64,000 nucleotides of DNA from VRUE01 sp963774405 (GCA_963774405.1 CAVZEV010000005.1:992001-1056000); one strand, 5' to 3'; positions 14,728 through 22,944 are shown, counted from the stretch's first letter. The notes: a model not told the origin generated them from the letters alone. Made by a program: numbers and translations.

Positions 14728-17258
14728 GCGCGATCGCGGCCTGGGCCGTCCGCCACGCGCGGCCGGTCCTGGCAGTTGCGGCACTGCTCGCGATCGGAGC
14801 TGCGGTTGCGGCGACGCAGCTCTCGACCGACGCCGGCACCGACACGCTTGTCGACCGAGGCAGTGAGAGCTATCGCGCCACCGAACGGGTGCGCGAAGTC
14901 TTCGGCGAAGAACCGGTCGTCGTCGTTGCCGAAGGGGACCTGCAGGAACTGATCCTCACCCGCAACCTGGAGAAGCTGCTGCGGCTTGAGGGCTGCCTCT
15001 CGGGCAAGGTGCCAAAGGGCGCCAAGCCGATCCCGGGCCCGTGCGCGGAAATAGCCGCGATGCACCCGGTGCAGTACCTGGCCGGGCCGGGCACCTTCCT
15101 CAACGAGGCGGTGATCCAGATCGACGAACAGCTGCAGCGGCTCGCCCAGAGCGTGCCGCCCGACCAGCTGCGCGAATTCCTGCTCCAGGTGGCGGCGCGC
15201 TACGGCATCACCAGCGCCCCGGCGATCGGCAACCCCGAATTCATCGCCGCCGTCGTCTTCGACCTGCGCCGCTCCCGCGGCACCCCGAAGTCCAAGCTCG
15301 CCTACCTCTTCCCCAACGACCACTCGGCCCAGATCGTCCTGCGCCTGCGCCCGGACCTCAGCGACGCCGAACGCACTCGCGCCCTCGCTCTGATCCGCGA
15401 AGCGGTCTTCGACACGACGCCGCGTCACGCCTGCTCCTACAACGGCAAGCCGCAGGCCTGCTTTGCCCTGCATCACGGCAGCTACACGGTCTCGGGCGCA
15501 CCGATCGTGCTCGAAGGAATCACCGGGGCGCTGAAGGAAGCGCTCCTCATTCTCTTCGCGGTGGCGATCGTCGTCATGGGGATCGTCCTGCTGCTCGTCT
15601 TTCGTTCGCGCTGGCGCCTGTTGCCGCTGGCGATCGCCCTTGCCACGGCGGCGCTCACCTTCGGCCTGTTGGAGCTCTTCGGCGGCTCGCTGACGATCGC
15701 CTCGATCGCGACGCTGCCGATCCTGATCGGCCTTGTGGTCGACTACGCGATCCAGTTGCAGGCGCGCTTCGATGAGGCGAGCGAGGACGGGGCCGGGCCG
15801 CTCGAGGCGGCGCGTTCGGCCTCCGGCCGCGCCGGGCCGACGATTGCGATCGCCTGCCTCGCGACCGCCGCGGGCTTCCTCGCGCTTCAGCTCTCGCCGA
15901 TTCCGATGGTTCGCGGCTTCGGGATCCTGCTCATCCTCGGGATCGCGCTCGGTCTTGGTTTGGCGCTTACTGTGGGGTTCGCGGCTCTCAGCCTGAGACC
16001 ACGGAAGGGAGGAGGGGGTGCCCCTCCGCTTGCTGGGTTTTTCGCCGCGGGGTTTCCGGCTCTCGCTGAGTGGTCTGTGCGAAAAACAGGACGCCGCGCG
16101 CATCCGGGGCACCCCCTCCTCCCTTCTGAGCGCCTCGTGGGGTTCGCGCTCGGCCACCCAAAACGCGTGCTTGCGGTCGGGGCCGCCCTGGCGGTGATTG
16201 GGTGGGGCGTCGGGACTCAGATCGACACGGTGTCCGATGTTCAGTCGCTGGGGCCGCAGGGACTGCGGGAGATCAAGGACCTGGAACGGGTGCAGGACGC
16301 GACCGGAGTGGCAGGCCAACTGCAGGTGGCGGTCGAAGCTCCGGACTTCTCGGATCCGGCGGTGATCAGGTGGATGGCCGACTTCAAGCAGCGGGTGCTG
16401 GAGGAAAACGGGTTCTCTGGCCCGCGGGCCGGTTGCCTCAAGGCTGAAATCTGTCCGGGGCCGGCGCTGTCCGACTTTCTGGTCAGCGGAAAAAGAAAAG
16501 AACAACTGAAACGGAGTGAAATCCGTGTGACGTTGAGGGAACTGCCTCCGTATGACCTCGAACAGCTCGCACCTGTGAACCCGAAGACAGGACTGCCGGG
16601 ACACCTTGCCCTGTTGAGCTTCGGGGTTCGGGCGCAGTCCCTGCAAGACCAGCAGGCGGTGATCGAGCGGGTGCGGTCGGAGGTGGGGGAGCCCGGGTCG
16701 CCGGGAGGGCCGCCGGCCGGTGTGAAGGTTCGGTTCGCTGGGTTGCCGGTGATTACCGCCGCCGCAGGGTCGGATCTCTCCAGCAATCGCTACTGGCTGA
16801 CCCTGGCGGGGCTCGCCGCGGTGGCGCTTGCGTTGCTGGCGGCCTACCGCTCGTTTGTTCGGGCGCTGGTGCCGCTGGTGCCGGTGCTGCTCGCAACCGG
16901 CTGGTCCTCGCTGGTCCTGTGGTTGAGTCAGATCCCGCTGAACCCGATGTCGGCCGCGCTTGGGGCGCTGACGATTGCGATTGCTACCGAGTTCAGCGTG
17001 ATCCTCGCCGCGCGCTTTCGCGAGGAGCGGGGTGGGGGCCTGGGCGCCGCTGAGGCGATCAAGGCGGCTTACGCTCGTACCGGTCCGGCTGTCTTTGCCT
17101 CGGCGGTGACCGTCCTTGCCGGGTTTGCGGTCCTGATCGCGTCTGACGTCAGCATGCTGCGGGACTTCGGTTTCGTCACCGTGATCGACCTCGGCGTGGC
17201 GCTGCTCGGGGTGATGGTGGCGCTGCCGGCGGCGCTGGTCTGGCTGGAGGAGCGGTGA
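14724..17258 (+). CDS. MMPL/RND-family membrane transporter
   Basis: An 844-residue lipid or small-molecule pump of the MMPL/RND superfamily with two repeats of one N-terminal helix, a large extracytoplasmic loop and a bundle of five or six helices (about residues 270-410 and 680-840). Typical text includes GLVVDYAIQLQARFDEA in the first bundle and ATEFSVILAARFREERGGG in the second. The TTG start overlaps the ATPase stop. The cytoplasmic linker at about residues 427-468 is encoded by a 123-bp palindromic repeat and reads as low-complexity text. Adjacency to YrbE/Mkl suggests both act on envelope lipids, perhaps in opposite directions. Confidence 0.88.
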   Translation: MSAIAAWAVRHARPVLAVAALLAIGAAVAATQLSTDAGTDTLVDRGSESYRATERVREVFGEEPVVVVAEGDLQELILTRNLEKLLRLEGCLSGKVPKGAKPIPGPCAEIAAMHPVQYLAGPGTFLNEAVIQIDEQLQRLAQSVPPDQLREFLLQVAARYGITSAPAIGNPEFIAAVVFDLRRSRGTPKSKLAYLFPNDHSAQIVLRLRPDLSDAERTRALALIREAVFDTTPRHACSYNGKPQACFALHHGSYTVSGAPIVLEGITGALKEALLILFAVAIVVMGIVLLLVFRSRWRLLPLAIALATAALTFGLLELFGGSLTIASIATLPILIGLVVDYAIQLQARFDEASEDGAGPLEAARSASGRAGPTIAIACLATAAGFLALQLSPIPMVRGFGILLILGIALGLGLALTVGFAALSLRPRKGGGGAPPLAGFFAAGFPALAEWSVRKTGRRAHPGHPLLPSERLVGFALGHPKRVLAVGAALAVIGWGVGTQIDTVSDVQSLGPQGLREIKDLERVQDATGVAGQLQVAVEAPDFSDPAVIRWMADFKQRVLEENGFSGPRAGCLKAEICPGPALSDFLVSGKRKEQLKRSEIRVTLRELPPYDLEQLAPVNPKTGLPGHLALLSFGVRAQSLQDQQAVIERVRSEVGEPGSPGGPPAGVKVRFAGLPVITAAAGSDLSSNRYWLTLAGLAAVALALLAAYRSFVRALVPLVPVLLATGWSSLVLWLSQIPLNPMSAALGALTIAIATEFSVILAARFREERGGGLGAAEAIKAAYARTGPAVFASAVTVLAGFAVLIASDVSMLRDFGFVTVIDLGVALLGVMVALPAALVWLEER
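16004..16126. repeat. Palindromic repeat copy C, in frame inside the MMPL gene
   Basis: Perfect 21-bp inverted arms at 16004-16024 and 16106-16126 enclose a second pair, GTTTTTCGC (16037-16045) and GCGAAAAAC (16079-16087). The element is translated in frame as part of the linker between the two MMPL repeats. The inner T5/A5 hairpin and TCCGCTT / GCGTC words match copies A (19.5 kb) and B (59.3 kb), whereas the outer arms are unrelated to theirs. Confidence 0.8.
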
Positions 17259-17914
17259 GGGATCGCTACTCGCTCGTCGTCGGCCTGATCTTCGCGGTGA
17301 TCATCGTGATCGCGGTGATCAACACGCTCGAGCACAAGGACGAAGGCACGCTCGGGCTCGACAAGCTCGCCAGTCGCTGGCCGCTGCCGGAGTTCGCCGT
17401 GCCGCGGGCCAACGGCTCGCTGGAAGGGGACGCGAACGTCGCCCAGGACGACTGCGAAACCTCGCAGACGCCCTGCCCGTCCTCGGCTCGCCGCGAGCCG
17501 GCCTGCCGGATCTCGACGCACGGGGCGATCCGGGTCTGCGATCTCTTCGGCCGGCCGCTGGTGCTCTCGTTCTGGTTCACCAAGGGCGGCAGCACCTGCA
17601 CCGAACAGCAGGACGTGGTCGATCGCGTCTACCGGCGTTACCGTGGGCGGGTGAACTTCCTCTCGCTCGACATTCGCGACGACCGCGGCACGGTGCGAGA
17701 ACTGATCAAGCGCAACGACTGGCAGATGCCGGTTGGCTACGACCGCGACGGGGCGGTCGCCGGGCTCTACCGGGTCGGCATCTGCCCGACGATCGCCTAC
17801 GTCTACCCCGGCGGCACCCTGCAGGAGGCGAGCATCGGGGCGCTCACCGCTCCCCAGCTGGAAGCGCGGGTGGACGACCTGCTGCGAGCGACGCGGGCGG
17901 CGGAAGGGGCCTGA
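17255..17914 (+). CDS. Membrane-anchored thioredoxin-fold protein (redoxin)
   Basis: 219 residues with one N-terminal membrane helix (about residues 5-25) followed by an extracytoplasmic thioredoxin-like domain. The active-site region reads LSFWFTKGGSTCTEQQDVVD, with a single Cys as in peroxiredoxins rather than a CxxC pair. A second Cys lies just before the expected cis-Pro loop (GICPTIAYVYPGG). An insert with several Cys (DDCETSQTPC, EPACRI, RVCDLF) is unusual. The GTG start overlaps the MMPL stop. It may protect or fold secreted partners of the transport operon; the exact reaction is not predictable. Confidence 0.8.
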   Translation: MRDRYSLVVGLIFAVIIVIAVINTLEHKDEGTLGLDKLASRWPLPEFAVPRANGSLEGDANVAQDDCETSQTPCPSSARREPACRISTHGAIRVCDLFGRPLVLSFWFTKGGSTCTEQQDVVDRVYRRYRGRVNFLSLDIRDDRGTVRELIKRNDWQMPVGYDRDGAVAGLYRVGICPTIAYVYPGGTLQEASIGALTAPQLEARVDDLLRATRAAEGA

Positions 17915-18586
17915 GTGGCCGACGCCGATCCAAGCCGCGCCGAGCTCGGCTCCGAGCCCCTGCCCCGGCAGGGCTGGGTCGCCCCGCACATCGCCGCCGA
18001 GTTCCCCGGCCTCGGCATTGCCTGGGTGGAGCTCGAGAACAGGCGAAGCAACAGCCCCGAGCCGGTTCGGCGCCGCCTGCGCGACCTCTCAGATCGCTTC
18101 TACGGCTCGCACGCGATCCACATGCGCGAGCGGCCGATCCCCTGGGCCTACCGGGTCTTCTTCCGCCAGATCGGCCTCGACCCCGACCACACCCGCACGC
18201 CGATCGAGCAGCTTGCCCTCGACCGTCTCCACGACGGCGCCTTCGTCAGTCGCGGCATGCCCGCCGACGCCCTGACGATCGCAACGGTCGAGACCGGGGT
18301 GGCCCTGCGGGTCTTCGACACGACCCGCCTGCGGGGTGAGCTCTGCATCCGCGACTCGACCCACGGCGAGGCCCTGCCTGGCAAGGTCGCCGAGCTCGCC
18401 CAGGGGACGCTGACCATTGCCGACGGTCGCGGTCCGCAGGCGCTGCTCTTCGGCGGGCCGCCGATCGATCGCGAGCTCGATTCCGAGCCGACGCAGATCG
18501 CGATCGTCGCCGTCCAGGTCAAGGGAGTTCCACAGGCCGCGGTCGACGAGGCGCTCTGGATCGCCGGCGCGGCGCTCGCCGCCTGA
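17915..18586 (+). CDS. Stand-alone B3/4-domain protein
   Basis: A 223-residue cytoplasmic protein of the B3/B4 family, the domain that in phenylalanyl-tRNA synthetase beta subunits edits wrongly charged tRNA. Characteristic stretches are GLGIAWVELENR near the start, RERPIPWAYRVFFRQIGLDP, and the central region around HDGAFVSRGMPADALTIATV. The GTG start directly follows the previous stop, so it is co-transcribed with the redoxin. Free-standing members are thought to bind or edit aminoacyl-tRNA or related compounds, but none is well characterised here. Link to lipid transport is unclear and may only reflect genomic convenience. Confidence 0.75.
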   Translation: MADADPSRAELGSEPLPRQGWVAPHIAAEFPGLGIAWVELENRRSNSPEPVRRRLRDLSDRFYGSHAIHMRERPIPWAYRVFFRQIGLDPDHTRTPIEQLALDRLHDGAFVSRGMPADALTIATVETGVALRVFDTTRLRGELCIRDSTHGEALPGKVAELAQGTLTIADGRGPQALLFGGPPIDRELDSEPTQIAIVAVQVKGVPQAAVDEALWIAGAALAA

Positions 18587-18603
18587 CGCGCGTTGGGCGC
18601 TCC

Positions 18604-18647
18604 TTAACCGGTTAATCGTTTTCGGCCGCGGCGGTGTGATCTACACT
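18604..18647 (+). promoter_or_regulatory. Palindrome TTAACCGGTTAA and -10-like box
   Basis: A perfect 12-bp palindrome lies at 18604-18615 in the 74-base gap before the gene at 18661. A -10-like TACACT sits at 18642-18647, about 12 bases before a plausible start site. The same TACACT box occurs 12 bases before the ATG of the antitoxin at 41051. The palindrome could bind a dimeric repressor. Confidence 0.35.
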
Positions 18648-18660
18648 CGACTCGGGTTTT

Positions 18661-19155
18661 ATGCCGGATCTGCTCGATCGAGACACGTTCAAGACGTTTC
18701 GAGTGGGAGGCGACGAGCGCCTCGCGCGCGCTGAGCTGCGCCGTCAGATCGGCCGCCTCGAGCACGAGTTGTCGCGCCTCCGGGCCGACGCCTTTCCGCG
18801 CCTGACCCTCGAGACCGAGGTCCCGGCGAGCTTCGCCGTACCCCGGGTCGCCCGGCTCGAGGAGCTGGAGCAGGTCCGCGACGCCCTCGCCGAGCGGATC
18901 TCGGTCGCCCGCGAGGCCCTGCGCGAGCAGGACGAACTCGAGACCCGCAACCGCGAGCTGCTCGAGCGGATGCTGACGGCGCCGGCCGAGCACAAGTGGA
19001 TGCGGATCTCGCGCGCCGACGTCGGCCAACCGGGATGCGGCCACTGGCACTCACGGCCGCGCCTCGGGCCGCTCGGCATGCTGATGGGCTGGTGGCGGGT
19101 CAAGGTCTCCTCCGGATGTCCGTTATCCGGGCGGCTTGCGGCCGTTGAGCGATAG
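18661..19155 (+). CDS. Conserved hypothetical protein with coiled coil and Cys-rich tail
   Basis: 164 residues of unknown function. A charged helical region at about residues 20-105 (LRRQIGRLEHELSRLRADAF and later EQDELETRNRELLERM) should form a coiled coil. A compact C-terminal module follows, ISRADVGQPGCGHWHSRPRL, then GMLMGWWRVKVSSGCPL. The Gly-Cys-Gly-His-Trp-His cluster plus a later Cys suggests a metal site. The tail is distinctive enough to expect conserved relatives in the same lineage. It overlaps the following membrane protein gene by 20 bases. Confidence 0.65.
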   Translation: MPDLLDRDTFKTFRVGGDERLARAELRRQIGRLEHELSRLRADAFPRLTLETEVPASFAVPRVARLEELEQVRDALAERISVAREALREQDELETRNRELLERMLTAPAEHKWMRISRADVGQPGCGHWHSRPRLGPLGMLMGWWRVKVSSGCPLSGRLAAVER

Positions 19156-19543
19156 ACCGGGTCCAGAGGAGCGGCCGCCGGCGCCCTGGGGGAGCTTCCC
19201 GCTGGCCGAGCTGACCGTGCTTGCCGGCATCGTCGCCCTGGTGGTCGGGTTCCTCGGCGGCGGCGTGACCGCGATCGCCCTCGGTGTCGTCCTCGCCGGG
19301 CTGGGCGGCATGGCGACCGCGGCGGTTGAGCACTTCGCCGGCTACCGCTCCCACACAACCCTGCTCGCCGGCACCGTCTTCGTCCTCCTCACCGGCGGCC
19401 TCTTCTACCTCGCCGGCCTGATCCTGGCGATCTGCCTGGCGGCTGGGGCCGCCGCTTTTCTCGCTTCCTTCCTGCTCCTCCGCCGCGCCTTCCAAAGGGC
19501 CTCTGGAGGCCTGTCCTTCAAGGTGGGGCGTTTCGGCAGCTAA
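19136..19543 (+). CDS. Small integral membrane protein
   Basis: About 135 residues with four predicted membrane helices: LAELTVLAGIVALVVGFLGG, ALGVVLAGLGGMATAAV, LLAGTVFVLLTGGLFYLAGL and ILAICLAAGAAAFLASFLLL. The N-terminal Pro/Arg-rich tail is probably cytoplasmic. Start codons TTG 19136 and TTG 19145 are both possible; both overlap the upstream gene. The stop at 19541-19543 directly touches the left arm of a palindromic repeat that holds an ISL3 element. Function unknown. Confidence 0.65.
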   Translation: MRPLSDRPGPEERPPAPWGSFPLAELTVLAGIVALVVGFLGGGVTAIALGVVLAGLGGMATAAVEHFAGYRSHTTLLAGTVFVLLTGGLFYLAGLILAICLAAGAAAFLASFLLLRRAFQRASGGLSFKVGRFGS

Positions 19544-19628
19544 GGCCTAACTTGGCAGGGGTGGAGCGTCTTGCACTTTTTGGGCGCCAACCTTGCGGCG
19601 CCAGCAGGCTCCGCTACATCCAAAAAGT

Positions 19629-21012
19629 GGCTCTCCTGACGTTTCCGTGGGTAAAGCGAGGCACTGAGAAGAGGCGCACGCCGCTCCGCGCCTAGGTTTC
19701 CGGCTTCTCGAAGGCTGGAAATCGAAAGGAGTGGCAACGACGTGCGCAAGGAAAGGGTATGGGCACGCCTGCTCGGCTTGGAGCGGGCGGCCATCGAGAG
19801 TGTCGAGATCGACGACGAAGGGCAGGTGGTGGCGGCGGTCAGGCCGCACCGTCCAGAGCGGGACCGCTGCGGCCTCTGCGGGCGCCGCTCGCCGGGTTTT
19901 GACCGCGGCGTGGGACGGCGGCGCTGGCGGGCGCTGGACCTCGGCACGACCATCGCCCACCTGGAGGCCGACGCCCCGAGGGTGAGCTGCCCAGAGCACG
20001 GCGTCGTCGTGGGCGCCGTGCCCTGGGCCCGGCACGACTCGCGCTTCACCCGCGCCTTCGAGGAGCAGGTCGCCTGGCTGGCGGTGAACACCTCCGCCAG
20101 CGCCGTCGCAGAGCTGATGCGGACCAGCTGGCGTAGCGTCGGGGCGATCTGCGAGCGGGTCGCTCAGGAGGCTGGGCGCAAGGCGGACCTGCTCGCCGGC
20201 TTGCGGCGGATCGGCATCGATGAGATCTCCCACCGCAAGGGCCACCGCTACCTGACCGTGGTCGTCGACCACGACACCGGCAGGCTGGTCTGGGCGGCCC
20301 CGGGCAAGGACAAGAAGACGGTCGAGGCCTTCTTCGAGGAGCTCGGCCCCCGGCGCACCAACCGCCTGCGGCTGGTCTCCTGCGACATGGCGCCCTGGAT
20401 CGAGGCGGTGCTGGACAGGCGCTGCCCAAAGGCCAAGCGCTGCGTCGACCCCTTCCATGTGATCCAGCTCGCCACCGACGCGCTCGACAAGGTCCGCCGC
20501 GAGGTCTGGAACGAGGCGCGCCGAGCGGGACAGGCCGATGCTGCCCGCGAGCTCAAGGGCGCCCGCTTTGCGCTCTGGAAGAACCCCGAGAACCTGACGG
20601 CCCGCCAGCAGTCAAAGCTCTCCGACATCGAGCGGCTCAACCGGCCGCTTTACCGGGCCTACCTGCTGAAGGAGCAACTGCGCCAGATCTACAGGCTTGG
20701 GCCGAAGGCGGCGGTCGGCCTGTTGGATCGGTGGCTTGCCTGGGCACGTCGCTGCCGCCTGAAGCCCTTCGTGAAGCTCGCCCGCACGATCACTGCGCAG
20801 CGAGCGGGGATCCTCGCTGCGATTCGCCACGGGCTCTCCAACGCCCGGGTGGAGGCGATCAACACCCAGATCCGCTTGATCGCCCGCCGGGCCTTCGGGT
20901 TTCACACTCCCCAGGCGCTGATCTCCCTGGCGATGCTGAAGCTCAGCGGCCTGTGTCCACCTTTGCCCGGCCGGGTCACGGTGACATGACCCACGGAAAC
21001 GTCAGGAGAGCC
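19629..21012 (+). mobile_element. ISL3-family insertion sequence (first), intact
   Basis: The element is 1384 bp. Terminal repeats 19629-19651 and 20990-21012 are perfect over 23 bp and begin GGCTCTCC, as usual for ISL3. The 8-bp target duplication CAAAAAGT is present on both sides (19621-19628 and 21013-21020). It encodes one transposase and appears complete. Confidence 0.93.
19742..20989 (+). CDS. ISL3-family transposase
   Basis: DDE transposase of 415 residues. The N-terminal zinc finger shows CGLCGRRSPG and later SCPEHG. Catalytic regions are GIDEISHRKGHRYLTVVVDH (first Asp), LVSCDMAPWIEAVL (second Asp) and LSNARVEAINTQIR (Glu), with the family text CVDPFHVIQLATDAL between them. Length and order are normal and there is no frameshift, so the element may be active. 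The GTG start at 19742 lies about 90 bases inside the left terminal repeat. Confidence 0.95.
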   Translation: MRKERVWARLLGLERAAIESVEIDDEGQVVAAVRPHRPERDRCGLCGRRSPGFDRGVGRRRWRALDLGTTIAHLEADAPRVSCPEHGVVVGAVPWARHDSRFTRAFEEQVAWLAVNTSASAVAELMRTSWRSVGAICERVAQEAGRKADLLAGLRRIGIDEISHRKGHRYLTVVVDHDTGRLVWAAPGKDKKTVEAFFEELGPRRTNRLRLVSCDMAPWIEAVLDRRCPKAKRCVDPFHVIQLATDALDKVRREVWNEARRAGQADAARELKGARFALWKNPENLTARQQSKLSDIERLNRPLYRAYLLKEQLRQIYRLGPKAAVGLLDRWLAWARRCRLKPFVKLARTITAQRAGILAAIRHGLSNARVEAINTQIRLIARRAFGFHTPQALISLAMLKLSGLCPPLPGRVTVT

Positions 21013-21049
21013 CAAAAAGTTAAGCGGAACCCCTGCCAAGTTAGGCCGT

Positions 21050-21406
21050 CTAGACCAGAACCGACTCCCGTGAAGACAGTTCAGCAGAGAGCAGCGAGCG
21101 CTGGCGCGAGGTCAGCGTGCCCAGCTTCTTGTTCTCGTTGAGGGCGAGGCCGATCAGGAACTTGCGGGCGCGGGTGCGGCCCCAGCGGCGCTGGCTGGTC
21201 AGCAGCTCGGCCAGGGTCATGCTCTCGGTCTCCCAGGGGCACTCGCGCACAACGTCCGCCGCGTCGACGTCACCCCGTGCGATCGAGCGCTTGAGCTCTG
21301 CCCGCGCGAGTCGCACGCGGTTGGCGCGAGCAAGCGCCTGCATGTGCTGCGGGGCCTGGATTACGGAAGCGGTCGTCTGAGCAGGGGCGATTGAAGCAGC
21401 ATCCAC
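21050..21406 (-). CDS. mihF: Actinobacterial integration host factor-like nucleoid protein
   Basis: 118 residues resembling mIHF/sIHF, a small actinobacterial DNA-bending protein unrelated to enterobacterial IHF. The core reads NRVRLARAELKRSIARGDVD, then MTLAELLTSQRRWGRTRARK, matching the helix that precedes a helix-two-turns-helix DNA-binding unit, and ends ENKKLGTLTSRQRSLL. The N-terminal 25 residues are longer than in mycobacteria. A strong AGGGAGGAG ribosome site lies just upstream of the ATG at 21406. Such proteins help nucleoid compaction and phage integration. The stop lies 2 bases from palindromic repeat A. Confidence 0.82.
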   Translation of the reverse strand: MDAASIAPAQTTASVIQAPQHMQALARANRVRLARAELKRSIARGDVDAADVVRECPWETESMTLAELLTSQRRWGRTRARKFLIGLALNENKKLGTLTSRQRSLLSAELSSRESVLV

Positions 21407-21640
21407 TGGGACTCCTCCCTTCGAGGTTCATTAACTGGGTAGCTCTGCGCACCGAACCGGAGGGGCGAACCTCGGCCTGGCTGAGTTGAGTTCTCCACCA
21501 TTCGCGTCCCTGCCCCGGGATGCGGTCGGCGCGAGGGCAAGCTATGCGTTCGGAGTGGAGACCGTCAACCCCGTCGGATGGAAAGTCGCCCCCGGGCGGT
21601 CGCTAAGAGCACCTTTTTTGTAAACGTTTTGAGCTGCCCC

Positions 21641-21677
21641 GTTTCGGACAGGCCCGAAACTACCCCGACCGGGGTAG
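21641..21677 (-). terminator. Two adjacent hairpins at the end of the SPT-like gene
   Basis: CTACCCCG/CGGGGTAG (21660-21677) includes the stop codon, and GTTTCGG/CCGAAAC (21641-21660) follows directly on the minus strand. No T-run follows, so the termination role is tentative. The remainder of the 253-base gap up to the IHF-like gene holds no open frame I would support. Confidence 0.4.
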
Positions 21678-22919
21678 ATCGGGAAAGTTCTCGATCACTC
21701 TGGCGATCGTTGCCAGTGCGCCGTCGAGGTGCTCGCGCTCGTGGGTCGCCATCAGGCTGGTGCGCAGCAGGGCACCGCCCGGCGGCACGGCGGGGTGGAT
21801 CGCGACGTTGGTGTAGACGCCGGCGTCGAAGAGCGCCTTCCAAAGCAGCACCGCCTGCCAGTCGTCGCCGACCACGACCGGCACCACCGGCGTCGTCGCC
21901 ACGGTTCCGTCGGGAAGGGTGCCCGGCTCGATCACCTCGAGCCCGAGCCGGCGCAGTCCCTCGCGCAGGTAGGAGGCGTTGTCGAGCAGCGCCTCGAAGA
22001 GCCGCGGGCCGTCGGAGCGGATCACCCGCAGTGCCTCCAGCGCCGCGCCGACCGCCGCCGGCACCGCCGAGGCGCTGAAGACGAAGGAGCGCGAGGAGAT
22101 CCGCAGGTACTCGATCACGTCGGCCGGGCCGGCGACGAAGCCGCCGCAGGAGGCGAGGCTCTTGGAGAAGGTGCCCATCCGCAGGTCGACCTCGTCCTCG
22201 AGCCCGAAGAGCTCGCAGGCGCCGGCACCGCGGGCGCCGAGCACGCCGGCGCCGTGCGCCTCGTCGACCATCAGGCGGGCGCCGTAGCCCTTGCAGAGCT
22301 CGACTATGCGGGGCAGGTCGCAGACGTCCCCCTCCATCGAGAAGACGCCGTCGACGACGACCAGGACGCCGCCGCCGTCCTCGGCCGCGCGCTGCAGCAT
22401 CTTCTCCAGCTTGTCCATGCGGTTGTGGCGGAAGGGCCGCAGCTTGGCGCCGGAGAGGCGGCAGCCGTCGAGGATCGAGGCGTGGTCGCCGGAGTCGACG
22501 ATCACCGTGTCGCCCGGCTCGAGGATCGTGCCGATCGTGCCCAGGTTCGACTGGTAGCCGGTCGAGAAGACGATCGCGTCCTCCGCCTGCATCCACTCGG
22601 CGAGCTCGCTCTCCAGGGCCACGTGCAGCGGCGTCGTGCCGTTGAGCAGGCGCGAGCCGGTGACGCCGGTGCCGTAGGTCTCCAGGGCGTCGCGCGCCGC
22701 CTGCTTGACCCGCTCGTCGCCGGTCAGGCCAAGGTAGTTGTTGGAGCCGAGCATGATCGTCTCGCGCCCCTCCATCTCGACCACCGGGCCGGCCTGCGAG
22801 GTGAGCAGGCGGAAGTAGGGCAGCAGGTCGTGCTGCTTGGCCGCTTCCAGCTGCTCGAGGCGGTCGTGGTTGCGGGCCTTCTCGAAGACGTCGACGGGGG
22901 TCTTGGCGGTTTCGCTCAT
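21660..22919 (-). CDS. Serine palmitoyltransferase-like alpha-oxoamine synthase
   Basis: PLP enzyme of the alpha-oxoamine synthase family, which condenses an amino acid with an acyl-CoA. The Lys in MGTFSKSLASCGGF (about residue 253) binds PLP; HASILDGCRLSG and MVDEAHGAGVLG are the other cofactor blocks. By eye it resembles Sphingomonas serine palmitoyltransferase more than BioF or Kbl: LGSNNYLGLT, TGSRLLNGTT, AIVFSTGYQSNLGTIGTI, RPFRHNRMDKLEKM and the C-terminal LLRTSLMATHERE all align. The next gene, 25 bases away and divergent, is a GNAT-like acyltransferase, as seen in bacterial ceramide pathways. Substrate remains inferred. Confidence 0.85.
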   Translation of the reverse strand: MSETAKTPVDVFEKARNHDRLEQLEAAKQHDLLPYFRLLTSQAGPVVEMEGRETIMLGSNNYLGLTGDERVKQAARDALETYGTGVTGSRLLNGTTPLHVALESELAEWMQAEDAIVFSTGYQSNLGTIGTILEPGDTVIVDSGDHASILDGCRLSGAKLRPFRHNRMDKLEKMLQRAAEDGGGVLVVVDGVFSMEGDVCDLPRIVELCKGYGARLMVDEAHGAGVLGARGAGACELFGLEDEVDLRMGTFSKSLASCGGFVAGPADVIEYLRISSRSFVFSASAVPAAVGAALEALRVIRSDGPRLFEALLDNASYLREGLRRLGLEVIEPGTLPDGTVATTPVVPVVVGDDWQAVLLWKALFDAGVYTNVAIHPAVPPGGALLRTSLMATHEREHLDGALATIARVIENFPDLPRSG

Positions 22920-22944
22920 TGCCAGAGTGTAGGTTCAGCACCCC

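Larger units (their letters stand above)
19544..21047. repeat. Palindromic repeat copy A, split by an ISL3 element
   Basis: Outer arms GGCCTAACTTGGCAGGGGT (19544-19562) and its complement (21029-21047) are perfectly inverted. Inside them are GGAGCGTCTTGCACTTTTT on the left and AAAAAGTTAAGCGGAACCCC on the right. Removing the insertion at 19629-21012 and one target copy leaves a palindrome of about 112 bp. It fills the whole gap between two convergent genes, starting right after one stop codon and ending 2 bases before the other, so it may also serve as a two-way terminator. Confidence 0.8.

Noticed and set aside
19544..19628. Outer inverted arms first read as the true ends of the ISL3 element
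   Set aside because: The inner 23-bp repeats begin with the ISL3-typical GGCTCT and are flanked by an exact 8-bp duplication, so the outer arms belong to the target palindrome.
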